Assembly: GCA_002355495.1 (NCBI GenBank)
Contig: AP017424.1
Span: 4,963,501-5,027,500 of the forward strand
Reading direction: 5' to 3'
Source of the DNA: Streptomyces laurentii
Lineage (GTDB): Bacteria; Actinomycetota; Actinomycetes; Streptomycetales; Streptomycetaceae
DNA length: 64,000 nt
Position 1 is the first letter of the stretch, and each line of letters opens with the position of its first letter. The position numbers were made by a program, and so were the translations under genes. A model generated the notes under the pieces. It worked only from the letters and a program-made list of their open reading frames with translations. It did not search any database and was not told the origin of the DNA. Below are positions 27,309 through 34,077 of this stretch, one piece after another.

Positions 27309-27992
27309 GACGCTGCGTCCCCCGCGGATCGAAGAATTCGGATGCGTACCCCCGGACCGGAAAGGAGACGGGAAAGCGTTCCTTCCGGTGTGCCGCCGCC
27401 GTAGGTGTGATGCCGGGGTTCATCGGGCCCGTCACGGAGCCCACGGAATACGCCGCATACGCGGAACACGCGGAATACGCGCCTTCGGCGATGCGGACGC
27501 GGACGGTCACGCGAGCGGAAACGAGCACGGTCGCGCGGCCGGGGACAGGGACGGGAACAGGGCCGGGAACAGGGACGGGAACGTGGACGGGGCAGCGGGC
27601 CGGGACGCGGACGTGGGCGCAGGCGTGGCGGGTGGCCGGGAGCGCCGTCCGCGGCACCGTGGACGCCGGGCCCGGAGGCGCGGCGGAATCCGCTGAATTC
27701 CACATACAGGTTCTCCGCTTTGCTGAGGGAAGGAAGGGAAGACCCGTAAAGACCGGGAGAGAGGAAGGCATCGGCCACGCGAAAGGAGGGAACGCGCGAC
27801 GGGACGGGAGGCAACGTTCCTGTCCGTTATAACCCCCGGGCCCGGCGATACTGAGGATGCGCCGACCGCGTTCCCGAACTTCCGTATCCGGTCGGCGGGT
27901 TCCTCGTTGGGCGTGTCGCGGGTATCCCGGTCCTGAGGCTCGAATGAACCTCCTATGGCCCAAAGATCGGTTGAACGTCACCCATTTGGGAG
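27309..27992. other. Long leader/promoter region of polysaccharide operon with GC repeats
   Basis: About 680 bases between the operon and a chaplin. I see no credible gene: the open frames are Arg/Thr/Pro low-complexity translations of repeats. It holds degenerate GAATACGCG/GAACACGCG units (27445-27480) and a run of GGGACA/GGGAAC units (27541-27595) similar to the repeats in the flippase 3' end. CCGGAAGGAACGC...CTTTCCGG near 27345-27395 could fold in the operon leader. TTATAAC at 27824-27830 is a possible core promoter element for the minus strand. Confidence 0.45.
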
Positions 27993-28020
27993 AGCAACCG
28001 ATGAAAGCCCCGCGCGTTGA
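27993..28020 (+). promoter_or_regulatory. BldN-like promoter of second chaplin
   Basis: AGCAAC (27993-27998), 16 bases, CGTTGA (28015-28020): 10 of 12 matches to CGTAAC-N16-CGTTGA. The predicted leader is about 58 bases. Confidence 0.6.
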
Positions 28021-28084
28021 GGTAGATGCCGGGCGAAACCGCCCGCGCCGTCCGAGTGACATTTCAATCGAGGAGACGTTCCCC

Positions 28085-28324
28085 ATGTCCCGTATCGCGA
28101 AGGCCGTCGTGCTGTCCGTCGGCGCCGCCGCCACTCTTGCCGGTGCCACCGGTATCGCCTCCGCCGACGCCGGCGCCGGTGCCGCCGCCGTGGGTTCCCC
28201 GGGTGTCATCTCCGGCAACGTCATCCAGGTTCCGCTGCACGTGCCGATCAACCTGTGCGGCAACACGATCGACATCGTCGGCGTCCTGAACCCGGCTTTC
28301 GGCAACACCTGCGTCAACGCCTGA
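28085..28324 (+). CDS. Short chaplin (79 residues)
   Basis: Signal peptide SRIAKAVVLSVGAAATLAGATGIASA, then DAGAGAAAVGSPGVIS, QVPLHVPINLCGN, LNPAFGNTCVNA: one chaplin domain with the Cys pair and alternating hydrophobic residues for amyloid strands. ATG 28085 is chosen over in-frame starts at 28001 and 27857 because it begins the signal peptide and GAGGAG lies 12 bases upstream. Nearly identical in its mature part to the chaplin at 30907, so these two are recent duplicates. It diverges from the polysaccharide operon. Confidence 0.95.
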   Translation: MSRIAKAVVLSVGAAATLAGATGIASADAGAGAAAVGSPGVISGNVIQVPLHVPINLCGNTIDIVGVLNPAFGNTCVNA

Positions 28325-28354
28325 TCCCGTACGCCGGATCGCTGTTCTTCCGAG

Positions 28355-28397
28355 GCCGGCGCGCCGCCCCCGACCGGGGCGACGCGCCGGCTCTTTT
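28355..28397 (+). terminator. Terminator of second chaplin
   Basis: GCCGGCGCG (28355-28363) and CGCGCCGGC (28383-28391) with an internal GC-rich loop, followed by TCTTTT. Confidence 0.75.
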
Positions 28398-28842
28398 CGT
28401 GCGCCGGACCCGGTGCCGTCCATGAGGCTCCGGATGTCCCGTCGGCTCTGCGGCGGGTTCCTCGTGTCCTGTGTTTTCCGTTCACTTCTTCACTCGCTGT
28501 CGTGCCGATCCGCGCACCACGTGCGCCGTCCGATGAAACGGCGTACGCCCCCGGAGTGAGCGGAGCGCCGAGGCGATTCACTCGAACGGATTGATGGCGC
28601 TCGGTAGTTCTGTCGTCGCCGTGTGCGATCACGGCTGGCCCGGTGGCGGTGGGGCGCGAGGGGGTGACGGGGGTGCGAACGGGTGTGCGTGTGCGGGGTG
28701 CGGGCCGTCCGGATGTCCGATCCGGCCGGGTCGGGCGGGGTGGAGGGGCTGGGTGTGGTGTGACTGGTCGTTCGATCGCACCGGCGTCGTCGTCATTCGG
28801 GTGCCGTGCGGAGGAATTCCGCCGCCGTGGAGTTTCCGGCGG
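28398..28842. other. Intergenic stretch, no gene seen
   Basis: About 445 bases between a terminator and the palindromes before the next gene. G/T-rich sequence (28640-28760, for example GGTGTGCGTGTGCGGGGTGCGGG) without ribosome sites or family-like frames. Low coding signal on both strands. Confidence 0.4.
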
Positions 28843-28894
28843 CCGTACGTCTCGTTACAAGAAGAGGAAACGACGTACGGGATCCCAAGATCCC
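28843..28894. promoter_or_regulatory. Two inverted repeats upstream of small secreted protein
   Basis: CCGTACGTC (28843-28851) and GACGTACGG (28872-28880) are perfect 9-bp arms 20 bases apart; directly after, GGGATC-CCAA-GATCCC (28879-28894) forms a second palindrome sharing two bases. They lie 43 bases before ATG 28937. They may be an operator or leader hairpins. Confidence 0.55.
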
Positions 28895-28936
28895 TGTGCG
28901 GCAAGCGACTTGCAGTCACACGGAAGGACCCTCTTC

Positions 28937-29215
28937 ATGAAGCCCACCAAGGTTGCCGCGGCCGTCGCCGGTTCTGTCATGGCCCTGGGCGTGGCCGCGC
29001 CCGCGATGGCCGCGGAGTCGGCGCTGCCCACCAGCCTGGACGGTGGCCTGGGCGCGCTCACCAGCAGCGGACTGGCGACGGAGGCGCTCAGCAGCACCAC
29101 GGACGGTTCCCCGGTCAAGGCCGTCACCGACACCGCCTCCCAGGTGAACAAGGTCGGCAAGGGCGCGACCTCGCTGCTCGGCGGGCTGCCGATCGGCGGC
29201 GCGCTGGGAGGCTGA
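28937..29215 (+). CDS. Small secreted protein (92 residues) in chaplin region
   Basis: Signal peptide KPTKVAAAVAGSVMALGVAAPAMA with cleavage after AMA; the mature part of ~67 residues is Ser/Thr/Gly/Leu-rich without cysteine (LPTSLDGGLGALTSSGLATEAL, VTDTASQVNKVGKGATSLLGGLPIGGALGG). Amphipathic, and the Gly/Leu-rich end could associate with a surface. ATG 28937 has GGAAGGA with spacing eight. The signal peptide resembles those of the chaplins and rodlins but the mature part has no chaplin or rodlin motif. Proteins of this kind occur in Streptomyces without a known role. Confidence 0.8.
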   Translation: MKPTKVAAAVAGSVMALGVAAPAMAAESALPTSLDGGLGALTSSGLATEALSSTTDGSPVKAVTDTASQVNKVGKGATSLLGGLPIGGALGG

Positions 29216-29251
29216 GGACCGGCCGGAATTCCGGCCGCCCCGTCGCATCGG

Positions 29252-29293
29252 ACGCGGCCCCGCACGCCACTTGGCGTCGGGGCCGCGTTTTCT
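29252..29293 (+). terminator. Terminator of small secreted protein gene
   Basis: ACGCGGCCCCG (29252-29262) pairs with CGGGGCCGCGT (29278-29288), then TTTCTT. A separate 16-bp palindrome GGCCGGAATTCCGGCC lies at 29221-29236. Confidence 0.8.
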
Positions 29294-29429
29294 TGAGCTC
29301 ATCGAGACGTCCGATTGAATGATTTTCGGATTCCCCGCCGTGCCGTTTCGGGCGTGTTGGCTTATCTCGTCCCTACAGTCCTCCTGACTTCACGCATTTC
29401 GGACGGCGTGTGTTCAGAGGAAGAGCGGT

Positions 29430-30437
29430 ATGCGACCCAGAATCACCAGGAAAATGCTCACCGCCGCGGCGGTGACCGGACTGCTGTCGTTGTCCGGCGG
29501 TTTCGCTCTCGTGGCGAACTCCGCGGCGTCGGCCGCCGCCGAGGACACGACCGGGAACGGGGCCGTCGCCTCGGTGCGGCTCCCCGAGCCGGCCGAGGTC
29601 TGCGGCGACGGGGCCCAGCGCGGCGGCATCGCCGCGGCCGTCGCCGAGATCTGCCACAAGGCGGTCGAGTCGGCCCTCCCGCAGAGCGGCGCCGCCGAGG
29701 GCTCCCAGGAGCAGGGTCGGCCCGAGTCCCAGGGCGACGGCGAGTCCCAGGGCCGGCACGAGGCCCAAGGCCAGGGCGACGGCCAGGAGAAGCACGACGG
29801 CCGCGACGAAGGCCGCGACCAGGGGCACGACGAGGGTCGTGACCAGGGCCGTGACGAAGGCCGTGACGAAGGCCGTGACCAGGGCCGTGACCAGGCCCCG
29901 GACCGCGAGTCCGGCGGCTATGGCGACGAGGGGTACGGCGACGACCACGGCACCCCGCCGCCCAAGCCCGAACCCCCGAGCGACTACGGGGACAACGGCG
30001 GCGACGAGGGCTACGGCGGCAAGCCGGAGCACCCGAAGCCGAAGCCGCCCAAGCCCGAGCCGAGTGGGTACGGCGACGACGACGGCTACGGCGGCAAGCC
30101 CAAGCCCCCGAAGCCCGGCGGGTACGGGGACGACGACGGCTACGGCGGGAAGCCGAAGCCGCCCAAGCCCGGTGGTTATGGGGACGACGACGGCTACGGC
30201 GGCAAGCCCGAGCCGGGCGGTTACGGCGACGACGACGGCTACGGCGGCAAGCCGGAGCACCCCGGCGGCTACGGGGACGACGACGGCTACGGCGGGCACG
30301 GCGAGCCCCCGCACCTGCCGGAGACCGGCAGCGACCCCGCCGTCGTGGCGGGCGCCGGGGCCCTCGGCGCCACCCTGCTCGTCGGCGGCACCCTGATGGT
30401 CCTGCGCGGCAACCGCCTGTCCCGTACCCGTCGCTGA
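29430..30437 (+). CDS. LPETG-anchored Gly-Tyr-Asp repeat surface protein
   Basis: 335-residue sortase substrate. Signal peptide at 1-37; a short folded region (about 45-85) with two cysteines 17 residues apart (VCGDGAQRGG...AEIC); an Arg/Asp/Glu/Gln-rich tract with repeated DEGRDQGR units (~95-155); seven copies of GYGDDDGYGGKP-like units with PKPPKPG spacers (~160-290); then LPETG at about 295, a hydrophobic helix (AVVAGAGALGATLLVGGTLMVL) and the RxxRR tail. So it spans and projects from the wall. The repeats probably form a flexible stalk. The GYGG motif also ends the chaplin at 30907. Layout is that of long chaplins (secretion signal, hydrophilic linker, sorting signal) without a clear chaplin domain. 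Confidence 0.85.
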   Translation: MRPRITRKMLTAAAVTGLLSLSGGFALVANSAASAAAEDTTGNGAVASVRLPEPAEVCGDGAQRGGIAAAVAEICHKAVESALPQSGAAEGSQEQGRPESQGDGESQGRHEAQGQGDGQEKHDGRDEGRDQGHDEGRDQGRDEGRDEGRDQGRDQAPDRESGGYGDEGYGDDHGTPPPKPEPPSDYGDNGGDEGYGGKPEHPKPKPPKPEPSGYGDDDGYGGKPKPPKPGGYGDDDGYGGKPKPPKPGGYGDDDGYGGKPEPGGYGDDDGYGGKPEHPGGYGDDDGYGGHGEPPHLPETGSDPAVVAGAGALGATLLVGGTLMVLRGNRLSRTRR

Positions 30438-30460
30438 CGGTCCGCCGGCATCCGATTCCC

Positions 30461-30495
30461 GTACGGCCCTCACCGCCCCGCGGTGGGGGCCGTAC
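30461..30495 (+). terminator. Terminator of LPETG protein gene
   Basis: GTACGGCCCTCACCG (30461-30475) and CGGTGGGGGCCGTAC (30481-30495) pair with one wobble position, loop five. Confidence 0.75.
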
Positions 30496-30824
30496 GCGTC
30501 GTCGCGAGCGGCCGGACCCGAGGAGCCCGCGTGAACCGTCGGAAACCGGCGTGTCGAGGCCGGTGAAGAGGGCGTGAAGAAGCCCGTGCAGAGACGATTC
30601 TTCCCGCTACCCGTACGGAAAGCGCTCGTTGCAACAGAAGGCTTGTCGCATGGCCGCGGCTCGCGGATCCCAGTGCGTCCCGCCGTAGCCGACGGCGGGC
30701 ACACGGGCGATCCGCGGGCCATCCCGCCGTACGGACCCGGCCCGGAGCCCGCCCCCCGCTGCCGCACACCGCCCCCGAACCATCCTCGAACCCTCCCCGA
30801 ACCGTCACCATTCGGGGCAATGGC
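30496..30824. other. Upstream region of third chaplin, second BldN-like motif
   Basis: No gene seen. It contains CGCTAC-N16-CGTTGC (30605-30632), 9 of 12 to the BldN consensus, which would give a leader of about 265 bases; weaker than the site at 30825. The rest is Pro/Arg-codon-like GC sequence. Confidence 0.4.
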
Positions 30825-30852
30825 CGTGACCCGTTCGCGCCCGCGCCGTTGA
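30825..30852 (+). promoter_or_regulatory. BldN-like promoter of third chaplin
   Basis: CGTGAC (30825-30830), 16 bases, CGTTGA (30847-30852): 11 of 12 matches to CGTAAC-N16-CGTTGA, the best site in the window. Leader about 47 bases. Confidence 0.7.
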
Positions 30853-30906
30853 AGGACGCGTGACCGTGGTTCGCGCGGTCGTGTTTCCTCGTTCAAGGAG
30901 TGGTTG

Positions 30907-31197
30907 ATGTCTCGCTTCGCGAAGGCTGCCGCCGTCATCGCCGGCACCGGTGCCGTTGCCCTCAGCGGGGCCGGTCTGGCCGTCGCCGACGCCGGTGCCG
31001 GTGCCGCCGCCGTGGGTTCCCCGGGTGTCATCTCCGGCAACGCCATCCAGGTCCCGGTCCACGTGCCGATCAACCTGTGCGGCAACAGCATCAATGTCAT
31101 CGGTCTGCTGAACCCGGCCTTCGGCAACACCTGCATCAACGCCGACGCCAAGCCCGCCGCCCCCGGCGGCTACGGCCAGGGCGGCTACGGCGGCTGA
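30907..31197 (+). CDS. Chaplin with Gly/Tyr-rich C-terminal tail (96 residues)
   Basis: Signal peptide SRFAKAAAVIAGTGAVALSGAGLAVA, then DAGAGAAAVGSPGVIS, VPVHVPINLCGN, LNPAFGNTCINA and an added 18-residue tail DAKPAAPGGYGQGGYGG. Short chaplins normally end right after the second Cys-Ile-Asn. AAGGAG lies seven bases before ATG 30907; a TTG codon at 30904 is in frame but less likely. The tail echoes the GYGG repeats of the LPETG protein just upstream. Confidence 0.95.
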   Translation: MSRFAKAAAVIAGTGAVALSGAGLAVADAGAGAAAVGSPGVISGNAIQVPVHVPINLCGNSINVIGLLNPAFGNTCINADAKPAAPGGYGQGGYGG

Positions 31198-31239
31198 TCG
31201 TCCGCCCGCGCACGCGCGCGCGGCACAGTGACAACGCCG

Positions 31240-31273
31240 ATGTCCCCCCGGTCCGGACGGACCGGGGGGACAT
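31240..31273. terminator. Bidirectional terminator, 16-bp arms
   Basis: ATGTCCCCCCGGTCCG (31240-31255) and CGGACCGGGGGGACAT (31258-31273) form a perfect hairpin between the convergent chaplin and tyrosinase genes. Confidence 0.8.
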
Positions 31274-31303
31274 CCGTGTGCGCGTCCGAGGCCGGCGCGC
31301 CGC

Positions 31304-32170
31304 TCACGCGTAGCGGTAGATCGAGCTGTGGTCGAGCATCTCCGCGGGCGTCACGTCCCACGGGGCCATCGGGTCGTTCAGGGCCGCGACCTTGTCGTGC
31401 TGCGGGTCGCCCTCCGCCGGCTGGCTCTTGGGCAGATAGCCGGCCTTCGGGTTCTGCGACTGCCAGCGCGACCACAGCATGTCGATGTACGAGTGGTGCA
31501 GCCAGAACACCGGGTCGTTGACCGAGCCGCCGCCCAGCATCTGCCCGCCGACCCAGCGGTGCACCCGGTTGTGCAGCCGGAACCGCTCGTTGCCCTCGCC
31601 GCCGCCCCAGCCTTCGAGGCGGTTGCGGAAGCCCGAGGGGCTGGTGGAGTTCCAGGGCGAGGAGTCGTACGCCTTCTGCTTCAGCGCCGCGTCGACGTCC
31701 GCCGCCGTCGGCAGCGTGAGCGGATTGCGCGGACGGCCGAAGTCCCTGCTGAGGAAGCTCTGTTCGGTCATCCCGTAGCGGATGTCCCACTGGCCGCGCT
31801 TGTACGCGAAGGGCCCGGTGGTGACCTGGTAGTCGCTCGAACGGCCGTTGCCGCCCAGGAAGTCGTCGGCCCACACCGAGGCGTCCGGGGTGTTGTCGCG
31901 GGTCCAGTCCCAGTACGGCACGGTCACCGACTCGTCGACCGTGCGCAGCGCCCGCTCGAACTCCAGCAGGAACTTGCGGTGCCAGGGCAGGAAGCTCGGG
32001 CACATGTGCGCGACGCGCAGCTGCCCCTCGCCGTCGGCGACGTAGTAGTCGATGTGGGAGCGGACGAAGTCGTCGTACTGCCCGGACTTCTTGAGTCCGA
32101 GGACGGCGTCGACGAAGCGCTTGCGTTCCGTCTTCGTCAGATCGCGCTGGTCCTTACGCGTGTACGCCAC
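31304..32170 (-). CDS. melC2: Tyrosinase
   Basis: Type-3 copper enzyme that oxidises tyrosine and o-diphenols, making melanin. CuA ligands H39, H55 and H64 (FVRSHIDYY, HMCPSFLPWHR); CuB ligands H200, H204 and H226 (RLHNRVHRWVGG, DPVFWLHHSYID). PYWDW and GFRNRLEGW are conserved. No signal peptide: it is exported as a complex with the MelC1 chaperone through the Tat route. C57 two residues after H55 is unusual compared with the HRSPSFLPWH of classical MelC2. Its start overlaps the melC1 stop by 17 bases. At 288 residues it is slightly longer than MelC2 (273), including a Gly/Glu insertion near 190. Confidence 0.95.
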   Translation of the reverse strand: MAYTRKDQRDLTKTERKRFVDAVLGLKKSGQYDDFVRSHIDYYVADGEGQLRVAHMCPSFLPWHRKFLLEFERALRTVDESVTVPYWDWTRDNTPDASVWADDFLGGNGRSSDYQVTTGPFAYKRGQWDIRYGMTEQSFLSRDFGRPRNPLTLPTAADVDAALKQKAYDSSPWNSTSPSGFRNRLEGWGGGEGNERFRLHNRVHRWVGGQMLGGGSVNDPVFWLHHSYIDMLWSRWQSQNPKAGYLPKSQPAEGDPQHDKVAALNDPMAPWDVTPAEMLDHSSIYRYA

Positions 32171-32624
32171 GGGGGCTCCCTCCGGTCCGGGCGCCCGGAC
32201 CGCGGTCGGAGGCGGACGGGGAGGGGGGCGCGGACCGGTCGTAGGCGTGCGCGCCGTGCGCGGCGGCCAGCCGGCTCGGCCGGGAGGGGCCCAGCGCGTC
32301 CACGGCGGCGCGGGTGGCCGCCAGCGGCGTCGGGCAGATCTCGTAGTGGTCGACCGGGGTGACCCAGCCGCCGTCGGCGCAGCGCATCAGATGCAGGGGC
32401 AGCCCGTCGACGAGCACGATCGGCCCGCCGGCCGCCCCCCGCAGCCCCTGGATGCGCCGGCCCGCGTACAGCTCGTCGAAGAGCACGGGGTCCACGAGCG
32501 GCGGTGGCGCTGTGGAGCCGGCGGAGGCGATACGGCCGAGCGCGCCGCCCGTGAACGCGGTGACGGACAGCGCGAAGAGGGAGCGCACGGCGGAGCGGCG
32601 TGAAACGAGCCGCGGGACGATCAT
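32154..32624 (-). CDS. melC1: Tyrosinase cofactor/copper chaperone MelC1
   Basis: Caddie protein that delivers copper to apotyrosinase and carries it out. Tat-type signal (SRRSAVRSLFALSVTAFTGG) near the N-terminus, then the conserved FDELYAGRRIQG, LPLHLMRCADGGWVTPVDHYE and PTPLAATRAAVDALG. ATG 32624 is selected because AGGAG lies eight bases upstream; the frame is open for 34 further codons. The C-terminal 35 residues are Pro/Ser/Arg-rich. Operon with melC2. Confidence 0.9.
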   Translation of the reverse strand: MIVPRLVSRRSAVRSLFALSVTAFTGGALGRIASAGSTAPPPLVDPVLFDELYAGRRIQGLRGAAGGPIVLVDGLPLHLMRCADGGWVTPVDHYEICPTPLAATRAAVDALGPSRPSRLAAAHGAHAYDRSAPPSPSASDRGPGARTGGSPRGVHA

Positions 32625-32798
32625 GAGTGATCTCCTGAGGTCGGCGAAGTCCCCCTCGCCGAGAATAGGGGGAGGCCGTGTATGCATAACGAGGAAAACG
32701 CCGGTTCGTTGCGCCGTATTTGCCAACGGGGCGAATGTCGGCCGAATGAGTGAATTCGGCTGAGGGGCCCCGGTGTTCGTCCCCTAGCATCCCGATTC

Positions 32799-33302
32799 AT
32801 GACCACCTCCGAAGCTCTCGACATGGCGCGCAGCGAAAGCCCGCTGGGAACGCTGACCGTCATCGCGTGGACGATCGGCCCCGCCGGCGACCGCCCCGTC
32901 ACCCCTTTTCTGATGGTGTATTCGCTCGGTGACGGCCGGGACGGTCCGGAGGCCGGGGTGATGGCGCTGCGGGCGGCGCTCGACGGCATGGGCGTACCGG
33001 TCGGCGGCGCGGTCGTGGACACCGCGCAGGACCGGCGGGCCGGCGCCCATCTGCTGGTCGAGGCGCAGCGCGTGGTCCTGACGCTGCCGTTCATGACGGC
33101 GCAGTGCCCGGTCCCGGCCGAGTGGGAGACGGCGGCGCACGAGAGCGGCCAGGTCTATCTGATCGTCCCGGTCACCCCGTGGCCGGCCGGGCGCCCCGGG
33201 GAGCCGGTCACCGAGGCGCGCCTGAAGGTCTTCGTCGCCGACCAGGACACCGTACGGAACGCGGCCCATCTGATGGTGCCGGTGAGCCGGATCCAGGGCT
33301 GA
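32799..33302 (+). CDS. DUF5949 family protein
   Basis: 167-residue cytosolic protein that matches my recollection of the Streptomyces-specific DUF5949 family: LGTLTVIAWTIGP, PFLMVYSLGDGRDGPE, VLTLPFMTAQCPVPAEWE, VYLIVPVTPWP, NAAHLMVPV. Function unknown. ATG 32799 lies only eight bases after a TAGCAT -10-like hexamer (32785-32790), so the message may be leaderless. It diverges from melC1. Confidence 0.82.
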   Translation: MTTSEALDMARSESPLGTLTVIAWTIGPAGDRPVTPFLMVYSLGDGRDGPEAGVMALRAALDGMGVPVGGAVVDTAQDRRAGAHLLVEAQRVVLTLPFMTAQCPVPAEWETAAHESGQVYLIVPVTPWPAGRPGEPVTEARLKVFVADQDTVRNAAHLMVPVSRIQG

Positions 33303-33304
33303 GC

Positions 33305-33395
33305 CCGGCGAAGCGAGCCGGCGAAGCGAGCCGGCGAAGCGAGCCGACGAACCGAACGAACCGACCGAACGAACCGACCGAACGAACCGAGCGGA
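33305..33395. repeat. Seven tandem 13-base repeats
   Basis: Three CCGGCGAAGCGAG units (33305-33343) are followed by four related units (CCGACGAACCGAA, twice CGAACCGACCGAA, CGAACCGAGCGGA) to 33395. It fills the gap between the DUF5949 and VKOR genes. The 13-base unit is not a multiple of three, consistent with non-coding sequence. Confidence 0.85.
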
Positions 33396-33410
33396 CGAGG
33401 AGCGGGCGCC

Positions 33411-34076
33411 ATGGCGACGGTGGACCTACAGGACGGGGGCGCGGTCCCCGGGCAGTGGCACCGGCGGGACGACGGGAGCGGCGGGGAGGCGGGCGGCGCC
33501 GGGACCGGGGTGAGCCGGGCCTTCGCCTGGATGCTGATGGTGACGGGCGCGGCGGGGGTGCTCGCCGCCTGGGTCATCACGATCGACAAGATCAAGCTGG
33601 CCGAGGACCCCGGCTTCCAGCCCGGCTGCAGCATCAACCCGATCGTCTCCTGCGGCAACGTCATGAAGAGCGCCCAGGCCTCGGTGTTCGGCTTCCCGAA
33701 CCCGCTGCTCGGCCTCGTCACGTACGCCGCCGTGATCGCCGTCGGTGCCGGGATCCTGGCGGGCGCCCGCTACCGCCCCTGGTTCTGGCGGGGGCTGAAC
33801 GCCGGGATGCTGTTCGGTGTCGGCTTCTGCACCTGGCTGATGCGGCAGTCGCTGTACGAGATCAACTCGCTCTGCCTGTGGTGCTGTCTGGCCTGGTGCG
33901 CGACGATCGTCATGTTCTGGTACGTCACCGCGCACAACGTCAGGCACGGGATGTTGCCCGCGCCGGCCGCGCTGCGGGGCTTCTTCGCGGACTTCGCGTT
34001 CATGCCGCCGCTGCTGCACATCGGGATCATCGGCATGCTGATCCTGACCCGCTGGTGGGACTTCTGGACCAGCTGA
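33411..34076 (+). CDS. Vitamin K epoxide reductase (VKOR) family protein
   Basis: Membrane thiol oxidoreductase that re-oxidises a periplasmic-type disulfide catalyst using quinone. Helices at about 37-56, 95-115, 125-145, 155-172 and 200-217; CSINPIVSC (loop Cys pair) and CLWCC (active CxxC at the quinone side) are the VKOR signature. N-terminal Gly/Arg-rich 30 residues are cytosolic. ATG 33411 has GGAGCGGGCGCC upstream. The second GH26 gene starts two bases after its stop, so VKOR may support disulfide formation in that secreted enzyme. Confidence 0.93.
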   Translation: MATVDLQDGGAVPGQWHRRDDGSGGEAGGAGTGVSRAFAWMLMVTGAAGVLAAWVITIDKIKLAEDPGFQPGCSINPIVSCGNVMKSAQASVFGFPNPLLGLVTYAAVIAVGAGILAGARYRPWFWRGLNAGMLFGVGFCTWLMRQSLYEINSLCLWCCLAWCATIVMFWYVTAHNVRHGMLPAPAALRGFFADFAFMPPLLHIGIIGMLILTRWWDFWTS

Positions 34077-34077
34077 C

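Noticed and set aside
27407..27832. 141-residue ORF in the leader of the polysaccharide operon
   Set aside because: Its sequence is a Thr/Gly repeat from DNA tandem repeats, with no ribosome site or family features.
28591..29322. 243-residue ORF over the small secreted protein gene
   Set aside because: Reads through promoter palindromes and terminator in another frame; the 92-residue frame has signal peptide and ribosome site.
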